Shown here: piece after piece, positions 7,553-13,847 of the stretch
Numbering within the stretch: position 1 is the first letter of the stretch
How the letters are laid out: every line of letters begins with the position of its first letter
Origin: JBHHYU01 sp046757725
GTDB taxonomy: Bacteria > Desulfobacterota > Binatia > UBA9968
NCBI GenBank assembly: GCA_046757725.1
Contig: JBHHYU010000081.1
Span: 1-14,446 of the forward strand
Direction: 5' to 3'
DNA: 14,446 nt
The notes under the pieces: generated by a model
The model's input: only the letters and a program-made list of their open reading frames with translations
The model's database searches: none
What the model was told of the DNA's origin: nothing
Position numbers and translations under genes: made by a program

Positions 7553-8713
7553 TCATAGCGCATGATCCACGCCCTCGTGGACAAGGAGGACCATCATCAT
7601 TATATAAGCAATCAGAAGGCCGAGGGTTATCTCCGCAAATAGGTAAGGGCGAAAATGAACAGCTCTGTGCTCCACCTTGCTGCGAGAGACCTTAAGATAC
7701 CGGTGAGTCATCGCCAGCATCAATCCGATAACCGCAATTACAAGGGCTTCCTTTACCGTTAGAAAAAGGGTGTAGGTCCAACCGAAGCGCACATGAGATA
7801 AAGCAGAAAAATTCCAGATGTAGGGTGTAATATAAAAGGGAGTCCAGCGCCCTACACTTCCGATGCCTGACAGAATTTGAACCATTAGCAAGGTCCACAA
7901 GTACCACAGCAACTTTTTGGGAGGCACCCCTCCAAAGGCAACCGCTACCAGCATCCCTCCGAGCCACAGTCCAAAGCCTAGCAGATGAACCCAGCGCAGT
8001 GTTATATCTGCCCAGGCTGCGGGACTTACCAGCAATCGGAAGTCATTAGGTGGCGGCGTATCCAAACTGACTACAGCGCGACCCCGTGGGCCCTCTGGCC
8101 CCAAAATGCCGCCCAAAGAATGGACTACGGTAGGCCAGAGATCCGCGACCTCATGATAGAAAAGCACAACCGCAGTCGCTAAAACTATCAGTGTACCGAG
8201 GGCCGACCCACCCAGCAGGAAAATCTGCCTGAGTCTAGCCTCGGGTACCTGGCGCCGCATGTGGAGAACAGTGATAACGAAAGTGAGCAAGATGGCCAGG
8301 CTATAGAGACCTACCTTAACAGCCAGTACAAGAGTATAGGTAACACCATAAGGAATCTGGTCGAGCAGCGGCAGAAGAAACAAGCTTGGAGTTTCGGAGA
8401 TACCCGCGCTAAACTCCATATTGTAGCTGCCGGTAGCCAGAAGAACCAGGAAAAGGAGCCATGAACTGTAAAGGAGGTGATCCAGGGAGGTTTTTATTCC
8501 TAAGAGCAGGGTGCCACCTGTCAAACCCAGCCATAGGGCGAAGGCAATCAAATGCGTCCACTGAAGGCCGAGATGAAGCCAGACGTTCCAGCTAATAAAC
8601 AGCTCTGGGTCAAGATGCTCAGCTGTCCCATGGGCAAATGCAACATTCGCGGGAAGGAGCAAGAAGCCGCAAAGCAGAAAGAAGAGAAATCCGTTTTTGC
8701 AAGGGATCAGCAC
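7553..8713 (-). CDS. CopD-like polytopic membrane protein
   Basis: A 386-residue inner-membrane protein with a signal-like first helix ending near AFA-HG, then about nine TM segments. Two halves carry similar motifs: WTHLIAFALWLGLTGGT near residue 52 and WVHLLGFGLWLGGM near 240, each with a His at the start of a helix, as in CopD-family copper-import or copper-resistance proteins. Flanking cytochrome c genes suggest a membrane redox partner role or copper transfer; the direction of transport is not evident. The start is GTG, overlapping the 3' end of the upstream cytochrome gene by 7 nt with no clear SD, so it is probably translated by coupling. The start fits the signal-peptide position. Confidence 0.8.
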   Translation of the reverse strand: MLIPCKNGFLFFLLCGFLLLPANVAFAHGTAEHLDPELFISWNVWLHLGLQWTHLIAFALWLGLTGGTLLLGIKTSLDHLLYSSWLLFLVLLATGSYNMEFSAGISETPSLFLLPLLDQIPYGVTYTLVLAVKVGLYSLAILLTFVITVLHMRRQVPEARLRQIFLLGGSALGTLIVLATAVVLFYHEVADLWPTVVHSLGGILGPEGPRGRAVVSLDTPPPNDFRLLVSPAAWADITLRWVHLLGFGLWLGGMLVAVAFGGVPPKKLLWYLWTLLMVQILSGIGSVGRWTPFYITPYIWNFSALSHVRFGWTYTLFLTVKEALVIAVIGLMLAMTHRYLKVSRSKVEHRAVHFRPYLFAEITLGLLIAYIMMMVLLVHEGVDHAL

Positions 8714-9477
8714 TTGCGTTGGATCATCGTGTTGATTTCCTCAGGCGAGGAGAAAATGATGAAGGCGCGATCCCCCATCATGGCGGCACGGATCAACGCC
8801 GGAGTGCCCTTAGGAGGCCCGTCAGGACTCGAGTCTGTCTTGAACCGAAGATTAAACTCCCAGAAAGGTAACGTCTTTCCCAATTCGGTTGTGACGTAAT
8901 AGGTATCGCCGCAATATCGGATCGCTTGCACCCGGCGGTTCTTGTCCAACTCTTTCAGACTGCGTATGCGCCCGCCCATCATTCCGCCTCGTCGAGAAGG
9001 CTCTGTTACCTTCTTCCCAGTGCCGACCTCCTTGATATACGCGATTAGATCTTCGCGCACACGATCTTCCCGCATACCGGCGAATGTCATGAGATTTCCC
9101 GGGACCGTCGTCTGAGGTTCCTTTAGCCAGTTGTTGAGTGTCTTCTCGTCCCACACGATACCGGACTTTTTCAAAGCCTCCGAGTATCGCCGAAAAGTCT
9201 TTATGGTTCCTGCCTTCCGCCTCCATATTCGCGCGAGACTTGGGCCTGTGAGATGCCGCCCGGGTTCAAGCGAATGGCAAGCGGCACACTGCCTGAAGGC
9301 TCTTTGGCCTCGCTCTGGGTCCCCAGCAGCTTCCGCCTGTGTGAAACCAAGGAAGATGCTAACCCCTATAGCTAACAAACCCACGAGTATAGTCGTCTTT
9401 CCTGTTAGCAGTCTTGAATCTAGCTTGTAGTGCCAATACGTTGAATATTTTCCGTCGATAGCCTTCCTTTTATTCAC
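8707..9477 (-). CDS. membrane-anchored cytochrome c with extra C-terminal domain
   Basis: A 256-residue protein. A hydrophobic segment (about 28-47) serves as signal or anchor. A class I cytochrome c domain follows with C64-A-A-C67-H68 and distal M130 (PGNLMTF), ending near VGTGKK. A Met/Gly/Arg-rich linker leads to a separate domain of about 75 residues with CGDTYYVTTELG, PFWEFNLRFKTDSS and a terminal Cys256. I have seen this C-terminal unit attached to cytochromes c but know no function for it. The earlier TTG at 9492 is less likely than the GTG at 9477, which has GGGAGG in front; this gives an 8-nt overlap with the cation transporter gene. The final codons TGC-TGA are taken as a normal end. 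Confidence 0.85.
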   Translation of the reverse strand: MNKRKAIDGKYSTYWHYKLDSRLLTGKTTILVGLLAIGVSIFLGFTQAEAAGDPERGQRAFRQCAACHSLEPGRHLTGPSLARIWRRKAGTIKTFRRYSEALKKSGIVWDEKTLNNWLKEPQTTVPGNLMTFAGMREDRVREDLIAYIKEVGTGKKVTEPSRRGGMMGGRIRSLKELDKNRRVQAIRYCGDTYYVTTELGKTLPFWEFNLRFKTDSSPDGPPKGTPALIRAAMMGDRAFIIFSSPEEINTMIQRKC

Positions 9478-10102
9478 TTCTTCCTCCCTCAAGCCTTTTC
9501 GTTAAGCCTTCCCATCCTTCTTCCACTGCCTCCCTGCCTTCCTTTAGTAAAAAGTAAACCATCGCCAGGGCAGCTACCGGGTCGGCCCACCACCAGCCAA
9601 AAAGCACGTTGGCCCCGAGACCCAGCAGTAGTGTCAAGGAAAGATAAGAGCAGGCTAGGGTCTCCAAAGCATCCGCTCTTAAAGCACGGCTATTAATCTC
9701 TGAAGCGATTCTCTTCTTCCAAACAGCCAACCATGGCATAACAATCAAGGAGACGATAGCCAGTATGATCCCTACCAGGCTCTCCGCCGGCTGCTCCTGA
9801 AAGAAAAGCTTCTTCCCGGATTCGTAAATCACATACAAAGCCAATAGAAAAAATGTGGTCCCAACGAAAAAAATCGCCTTTTTCTCGGCTGTCTCTTCGT
9901 CTTCCTCGTCGCCGAACCCGTGTTTACGCAATCTCCAGATCAAGACCAACCCTGAGGCCACCTCGATAGTGCTATCCAGGCCAAACCCTACCAAGGCTAT
10001 GGAACCAGCAACGACTCCAGCTCCAATTGCTATAACGCCCTCAACAACATTCCACCCAACGGTGAAATACTCAGCAACAAGCCCCTTTTGATGACCTATC
10101 AT
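9470..10102 (-). CDS. short CDF-type cation transporter (TMEM163-like)
   Basis: A 210-residue membrane protein with six probable TM helices. It begins close to the WNVVEGVIAIGAGVVAGSIAL helix, with a GFGLDSTIE motif in TM2 and an ADALET-x-x-C-x-YLS motif in TM5. These acidic positions correspond to the transport site of cation diffusion facilitators. It lacks the cytoplasmic C-terminal metal-sensing domain of full CDF proteins, as is usual for this ~210-residue subfamily. It likely moves Zn2+, Fe2+ or another divalent cation; the ion is not assigned. The start ATG follows GAGG at about 7 nt. Upstream lies the YnfA-like remnant, and downstream it overlaps the cytochrome gene. Confidence 0.85.
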   Translation of the reverse strand: MIGHQKGLVAEYFTVGWNVVEGVIAIGAGVVAGSIALVGFGLDSTIEVASGLVLIWRLRKHGFGDEEDEETAEKKAIFFVGTTFFLLALYVIYESGKKLFFQEQPAESLVGIILAIVSLIVMPWLAVWKKRIASEINSRALRADALETLACSYLSLTLLLGLGANVLFGWWWADPVAALAMVYFLLKEGREAVEEGWEGLTKRLEGGRSE

Positions 10103-10113
10103 ACCGGCCTCGG

Positions 10114-10215
10114 CTAATACGTGATAATCGAAACCCCTACCAGGGCGATCGCTGCACCCATCAGTTCAAAGCGATCTAAAATACTCCAATACTCCCATCC
10201 ACCACCCGTTGCCAA
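10114..10215 (-). pseudogene. 3' remnant of a YnfA (UPF0060)-like membrane protein
   Basis: Between the Sco and CDF genes a 33-codon minus-strand frame reads L-D-R-F-E-L-M-G-A-A-I-A-L-V-G-V-S-I-I-T-Y, then TAG, then Pro-Arg. This parallels the YnfA C-terminus (DRxDxIGAxxxLxGxxIIxxxPR), with the stop where a residue such as Trp would precede PR. Just upstream, a different frame reads N-W-Q-R-V-V-D-G, like the preceding WxWxVDG segment, so a frameshift also separates the pieces. No YnfA N-terminal helices are visible between here and the Sco stop. It has no start and is not expected to be made. The call rests on remembered family motifs. Confidence 0.5.
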
Positions 10216-10264
10216 TTAGTGGCCACCTTACACTGCCCTCCTGACCTTTGCTTGATGTTCGATA

Positions 10265-10927
10265 TCAGCTGACTCCACCCTTGAGAAGGGTTTTTAAATC
10301 CCGCCGCAGGCGCACCATGGCGTCCATATCAGTCCCTGGATAGTAACCGCGGATCCGCGCCTCACTGTCAACCAATACAAATCGGGAACTGTGAGTAATG
10401 AGGCTGCTTACATCTTCGTCTCTAGAAACCGGTACGACGCTTAGGCGGAAACCGTCCTGAGCCAGGCGATGCAACTGCTCTCTACGCCCGGTCAGGAAAA
10501 GCCAGCGGTCTGAACTTGTCCCGAATCGTTTTGCGTACTCTGTAAGGACCTTCGGAGTATCTCGGTCAGGGTCAACGGTGATTGAGACCAACCGGAAATC
10601 TTTTTCATATGGAAATTCATCCTGAATAAGTTTCATCTGAGCGCTTTGAATAGGGCATGTGTCCTGGCAATTGGTGTACATAAAATTAGCCAACCAGGTA
10701 CTACCCTTAAGATCCGACAGACTGATTTGCCGCCCACTCCGTTCGATAAGCAAGAACTCCGGGACAGCCCCAAAGACCTTGAGCCCTTCAAGCGGCTTTT
10801 CGTCCCACCCACCCTGTCGGATAAGAGACCCCTGCCAGATCCAAACTCCCGTCCCAAGAATCACCGCGAGCAGAAGAGCCAAGATTCCCCACAGGAACCG
10901 CAGCCAGATTGGAAGTCCATTTTTCAC
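10265..10927 (-). CDS. Sco1/SenC-family copper chaperone
   Basis: A 220-residue protein with an N-terminal TM anchor (about 8-32) and a periplasmic thioredoxin-fold domain. It has the Sco copper ligands C87-Q-D-T-C91-P and H179 (LITHSSRF), plus the VDPDRDTP segment usual in the family. Sco proteins bind Cu and help metallate the CuA site of cytochrome oxidase, or act as thiol reductants. Here it follows a CcmG-like gene by 13 nt and belongs to a run of five thioredoxin-fold genes. The start is GTG with GGAG at 8 nt; no in-frame ATG fits the anchor better. Confidence 0.93.
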   Translation of the reverse strand: MKNGLPIWLRFLWGILALLLAVILGTGVWIWQGSLIRQGGWDEKPLEGLKVFGAVPEFLLIERSGRQISLSDLKGSTWLANFMYTNCQDTCPIQSAQMKLIQDEFPYEKDFRLVSITVDPDRDTPKVLTEYAKRFGTSSDRWLFLTGRREQLHRLAQDGFRLSVVPVSRDEDVSSLITHSSRFVLVDSEARIRGYYPGTDMDAMVRLRRDLKTLLKGGVS

Positions 10928-10940
10928 GATCTATGCTCCA

Positions 10941-11507
10941 TCACCGGACCGAACGGTACTCGCCTCTGCCTTCGTCGGCGCTCACGATCCCCTTGAGGGC
11001 CTCATCCAACTTGACCATGATAGTCGGCCTGCTCAAGGCCCCGACCTGTTTATAGGTGATCCGGCCCTCCCGGTCGATGAAAAAAGTCTCCGGGATACCC
11101 CAGACACCGTATTCAATGGCTACCTTCCCGCTCGCATCCCGTGCGTTCAAATAAGTAATCCCAAACTCTTTGAGAAATGCGTGGGCGTCTTGCTCCGTAT
11201 CTTGGATATCGATACCAAGAAACACAACATCTCTGTCCTTGTATTTCTGCCAAACGGCTTCCAGAGTCCTTGCCTCGGCACGGCACGGCGGGCACCAGGA
11301 GGCCCAAAAATTCAGAAAGACCACCTTCCCCCGAAGATCTTCGAGCCTGATCGTTCCCCCATCGAAGAGTGGCAAGGTAAAAGGAGAAGCTTGTCGGCCG
11401 ATCAGGGGAGACGGAATGTAGCGCGGGTCTCGGCTGAAGCCGTAGGCCAATAGCCAAATGATCGGCATTATTACCCCCATTACGATGAAAAGGCGTCGCA
11501 GGGCCAT
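10941..11507 (-). CDS. CcmG/DsbE-like thiol-disulfide oxidoreductase
   Basis: A 188-residue membrane-anchored thioredoxin-fold protein. TM anchor at 5-23, the DPRYIPSPLIG lead typical of CcmG/DsbE, active site W-C72-P-P-C75, and the YGVWGIPETFFIDREG region with the cis-Pro loop. CcmG reduces apocytochrome c or CcmH thiols before heme attachment, which fits the two cytochromes c downstream. A TTG at 11513 gives two extra residues; the ATG at 11507 is preferred because GGGA precedes it at suitable spacing. It begins 19 nt after the stop of the peroxiredoxin-like selenoprotein candidate. Confidence 0.92.
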   Translation of the reverse strand: MALRRLFIVMGVIMPIIWLLAYGFSRDPRYIPSPLIGRQASPFTLPLFDGGTIRLEDLRGKVVFLNFWASWCPPCRAEARTLEAVWQKYKDRDVVFLGIDIQDTEQDAHAFLKEFGITYLNARDASGKVAIEYGVWGIPETFFIDREGRITYKQVGALSRPTIMVKLDEALKGIVSADEGRGEYRSVR

Positions 11508-11526
11508 TCGCAATCCCGTCTACCAA

Positions 11527-12183
11527 TCACATCGCTTTTGGCTTTTCCGCCCGCTCACTATCGGTTCCAATTTTGCGTTTTACTTGTCGCAGCACGGGAA
11601 CAATCAGCTCAACATTTTCTCCAAATTTCCTGTCAATCTGCCGGTAGCGAATCCTCCCCATTCGGTCGATTACTACATAACCCATATCTGCCATTTCCAT
11701 TCCCTCCCCTTTCATCCTGTAAGCCCGGATGGTCTCCATGGCCGGGTCAGAGAGAATAGGGAACGTCAAGCCCAGGCTTGAGCTTAGCCGCCGGGCGACC
11801 GGCCGGGTATCGATGCTGATGGCCAACACTGTTGCGCCCTCATCCCTGATCTTACTCAGCCGATTTTGCAGCTTCCCGAGCTGCTTCCGACAGCTCTGTC
11901 AGCCCGCGAACATGTAAAAGAAGAGAGCTATCTCCTGTTTCTCCAGGTAGTCCTTCAGTCTGACGGTTCCTCCTGTGGACGCGGGAAGGGAAAACCGAGG
12001 GGCCGGTTCCAACATAAGCTCGACAGAACTGGTATCCTGGATGCCTGACGTCCCGTTCCACCACAGGGCCCCGCCACCCACGACCAGTACGAGAAAAATT
12101 CCTAGTAACCATTTCCTCCGGTTGCCGCACCTCGATGGCCTAGAAGGATCATGGTGAGTCTGGTTCCTCTTCTTTCTTTTCAT
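11527..12183 (-). CDS. candidate selenoprotein: membrane-anchored peroxiredoxin-like (UQSC)
   Basis: Reading through the in-frame TGA at 11899-11901 gives one 218-residue protein. A basic N-terminus precedes a TM anchor (25-42), then an AhpC/TSA-type domain: PAPRFSLPASTGG, LFFYMFAG, Sec95-Q-S-Cys98, then AISIDTRPVARRL, FPILSDPAMETIRAY and VVIDRMGRIRY. UGA falls exactly where the peroxidatic or first redox Cys is expected, with a resolving-type Cys three residues on. The two halves show no other break. A perfect 6-bp hairpin follows the UGA. The ATG at 12183 has GGAAGG at 5 nt; a GTG at 12201 is an alternative. A likely role is seleno-thiol peroxide or disulfide reduction in the periplasm. Gene callers would report two fragments (about 12201-11899 and 11829-11527). 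Confidence 0.82.
11868..11884 (-). promoter_or_regulatory. candidate bacterial SECIS hairpin (peroxiredoxin-like gene)
   Basis: Starting 14 nt after the UGA, GCAGCU pairs perfectly with AGCUGC around the 5-nt loop CGGGA. The loop begins 21 nt after UGA with G at its second position, within the usual bacterial SECIS geometry. It lies inside the coding frame. Confidence 0.7.
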
Positions 12184-12281
12184 TCTCGCCTTCCGTCCCA
12201 CGAACTTCCCTTTTGGCTAACCACGATCTCATTCAAATCCAAAGAAAGCCATGCGAGCTCGATCTGTCTTAAAAATCACAG

Positions 12282-12815
12282 TCATTGATTTAACAAGGTC
12301 CTGATCAGCCCTTTAGCCTCTGGACTTGACCAGTCTCTTTCTCCCAAAACCTTCCCGACTAAAAAACCTTCCCCGTCAATCAGGAAAGTTGCCGGGTGCC
12401 CTCTAAATTCGTACTTACCAGAGACTTTTCCCTGAGGATCAAAAAGAACGGGAAAACTCAACTTGAATTCCTTCTGAAAATCTCTGACCAAGTCCTCCGG
12501 CTCTTGAAAGCTGACAGCTAAAATCATCAAATCCTTCTCCTTGAACTCCCCAAACAGCTTATCCTTGGTGGGTAACTCCCGCCGGCAGTTCGGTCAGAAG
12601 GTCTTGAAAAATCCCAGGAGAATAACCTTTCCCTTATAATCTGAAAGCCTGACCGTTTTCCCATTGACCTGCGGCAAAGAAAAATCAGGCGCAGATTTTT
12701 TTGGAAGCCGCAGCACCGACAGTGCCTGATAAGCGTCCCCTGCGGCTGCATAGGATATTCCCGCTAAACTCGTAAGAATGATAAGAGCTAACGGCCCGGC
12801 AAAAGATTTCGACAT
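12282..12815 (-). CDS. candidate selenoprotein: exported TlpA-like thioredoxin (UPNC)
   Basis: Reading through the in-frame TGA at 12594-12596 gives a 177-residue exported protein. Signal peptide 1-24 (AGISYAAA), TlpA/ResA lead SAPDFSLPQVNGKTVRLSDYKGK, strand VILLGFFKTF, then Sec74-P-N-Cys77-RRELP, followed by LMILAVSFQEP, FPVLFDPQGKVSGKYEFRGHPATFLIDGEG with the cis-Pro. This is the normal TlpA order with Sec replacing the nucleophilic Cys of CPNC. GGGGGGAG precedes the ATG. A short G-C-rich hairpin follows the UGA. It probably reduces periplasmic disulfides or metal-bound thiols. An ORF caller splits it into 12815-12594 and 12530-12282. Confidence 0.85.
12567..12583 (-). promoter_or_regulatory. 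candidate bacterial SECIS hairpin (TlpA-like gene)
   Basis: Ten nt after the UGA, GGCGGG pairs with CCCACC (one C-A mismatch) around loop AGUUA, whose second base is G. The loop begins 17 nt after UGA. It is weaker than the other two hairpins. Confidence 0.5.
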
Positions 12816-12863
12816 GAATACTCCCCCCCTTACTTATCTACAGAAACCAGTAGGTCAGCGTAT

Positions 12864-12922
12864 CGTTCATCCCGACCAGGCTAAAATTAGCCTTGAAACT
12901 GGCTCGCACGGCGAGATGAACG
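12864..12922 (-). repeat. long inverted repeat / nested hairpin upstream of the UPNC gene
   Basis: In minus-strand sense CGUUCAUCUCG pairs with CGGGAUGAACG (11 bp, one G-U), enclosing a second short stem (AGGCUA/UAGCCU, loop AUUU). It occupies most of the 136-nt gap between the small membrane protein gene and the UPNC gene, about 49 nt before the latter's ATG. There is no downstream U-run, so it may be an attenuator, processing site or mRNA stabiliser rather than a simple terminator. Confidence 0.6.
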
Positions 12923-12951
12923 TTCAGCTACTGTGAAAGGAAGTAGCAGGC

Positions 12952-13242
12952 TTACCTCTTACTCATCATCCGCATCATGAGGTACATCCCTACCGGGCAC
13001 GCTAACAGAACGATAAATGGCAGCAAGGCGCCGCCAACCCCAGCCAGGGAGAATCCGAAGAGTGGAATCGCCAAGAGTAGAAGGAGTGGGGCGCCGCAGC
13101 ACGCTGCCATCATGAGCATTCCCTTGAGCGTCCATTTCTTTTGCGTCTGGCTGCCCTCTGGCCCTTCTATGGCTCCACCCCCTCCTACAGACGAGATTTG
13201 CGGACTCTCCGTCCTTTCTTGCAATTGAATCTGATCTGACAT
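12952..13242 (-). CDS. small Cys/Met-rich two-TM membrane protein
   Basis: A 96-residue protein with a hydrophilic Gly-rich N-terminus (1-40) and two hydrophobic segments (about 42-63 and 66-88). The first begins with MLMMAACCGAP (Cys48-Cys49), the second ends LLACPVGMYLMMRMM (Cys82). Paired Cys-x-Pro and Met-rich ends at the membrane faces suggest soft-metal binding; similar small CC/ACP-bearing proteins occur in metal-resistance clusters, but I cannot name a family with certainty. The ATG at 13242 has AAGGAGG at 5 nt, which rules against the in-frame start at 13308 that would overlap the preceding gene. Confidence 0.75.
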   Translation of the reverse strand: MSDQIQLQERTESPQISSVGGGGAIEGPEGSQTQKKWTLKGMLMMAACCGAPLLLLLAIPLFGFSLAGVGGALLPFIVLLACPVGMYLMMRMMSKR

Positions 13243-13259
13243 AAAGCCTCCTTTTTGAT

Positions 13260-13847
13260 TTAATTGAATAGTCCTTCCAAACGGTTCAGGAATTCTGGAT
13301 CCGTCCATTTTTTCGGCCCTATTTCTTTAGCAACTACCCTTCCCTTTCGGTCTATTAAGAACGTCGTTGGGATGGCAGTGACACCGTAAAGCTCCATCAC
13401 ATCACCTTTCGTATCCAGAAGAGAATTGAAACTTAGCTTGAATTCCTCCATAAATTTCCGAACATTATTAAGGGCACCGGGACCCTTATCGATGCTGATG
13501 GATACAAGCTTGAGACCCTTGGGTCCTAGCAGCTGATGTAACCTTTCAGTTTCCGGCGCTTCCTGACGGCATGCCGGGCACCAAGAGGCCCAGAAGCTCA
13601 AAAAGACTGGGTTTTTGCCTCGGTGCTCAGCTAACCGCACGGTTCTACCATCCACATCTTCAAGCTCGAAATCAGGGGCAGTGAAACCGATCCTGGGGGC
13701 TTCTTCTCTTGCAGCATGCATCTTAGAGCCTTCCCTCGGTTTTAAAAGAAAAAAGGTGAGTACGAAGATGAGTAGCCCCGTACCGGAAAATATTAAGACC
13801 CTCTTCGGCTTGTTCCCTCCGTAAATAAACGCCGTTAAACGGGTCAT
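13260..13847 (-). CDS. membrane-anchored TlpA/ResA-family thioredoxin (CPAC)
   Basis: A 195-residue protein with a basic lead and TM anchor (17-35), then a TlpA-like domain: APDFELEDVDGRTVRLAEHRGK, FWASW-C90-P-A-C93, LVSISIDKGP, and YGVTAIPTTFLIDRKG with the cis-Pro. It is an extracytoplasmic thiol-disulfide oxidoreductase. Its sequence layout closely parallels the UPNC protein, except that Cys is kept here, so the two may be partners or paralogues. Its ATG overlaps the TGA of the beta-propeller gene (ATGA), pointing to coupled translation. Confidence 0.92.
   Translation of the reverse strand: MTRLTAFIYGGNKPKRVLIFSGTGLLIFVLTFFLLKPREGSKMHAAREEAPRIGFTAPDFELEDVDGRTVRLAEHRGKNPVFLSFWASWCPACRQEAPETERLHQLLGPKGLKLVSISIDKGPGALNNVRKFMEEFKLSFNSLLDTKGDVMELYGVTAIPTTFLIDRKGRVVAKEIGPKKWTDPEFLNRLEGLFN

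Noticed and set aside
8707..8712. TGC-TGA at the end of the cytochrome c gene, a possible Cys-Sec read-through.
   Set aside because: The frame beyond TGA gives no recognisable domain, it overlaps the well-supported CopD-like start, no good hairpin follows, and a terminal Cys fits the family as I remember it.
10659..11453. A 264-codon plus-strand open frame.
   Set aside because: It lies antisense to the Sco and CcmG genes, and its Pro/Arg/Ser-rich translation is typical of an antisense shadow.
11527..12815. The split thioredoxin-like genes as plain pseudogenes.
   Set aside because: Each has exactly one interruption, always TGA, always at the nucleophilic Cys, with intact flanking motifs and a good SD. 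Pseudogenes would show scattered lesions.
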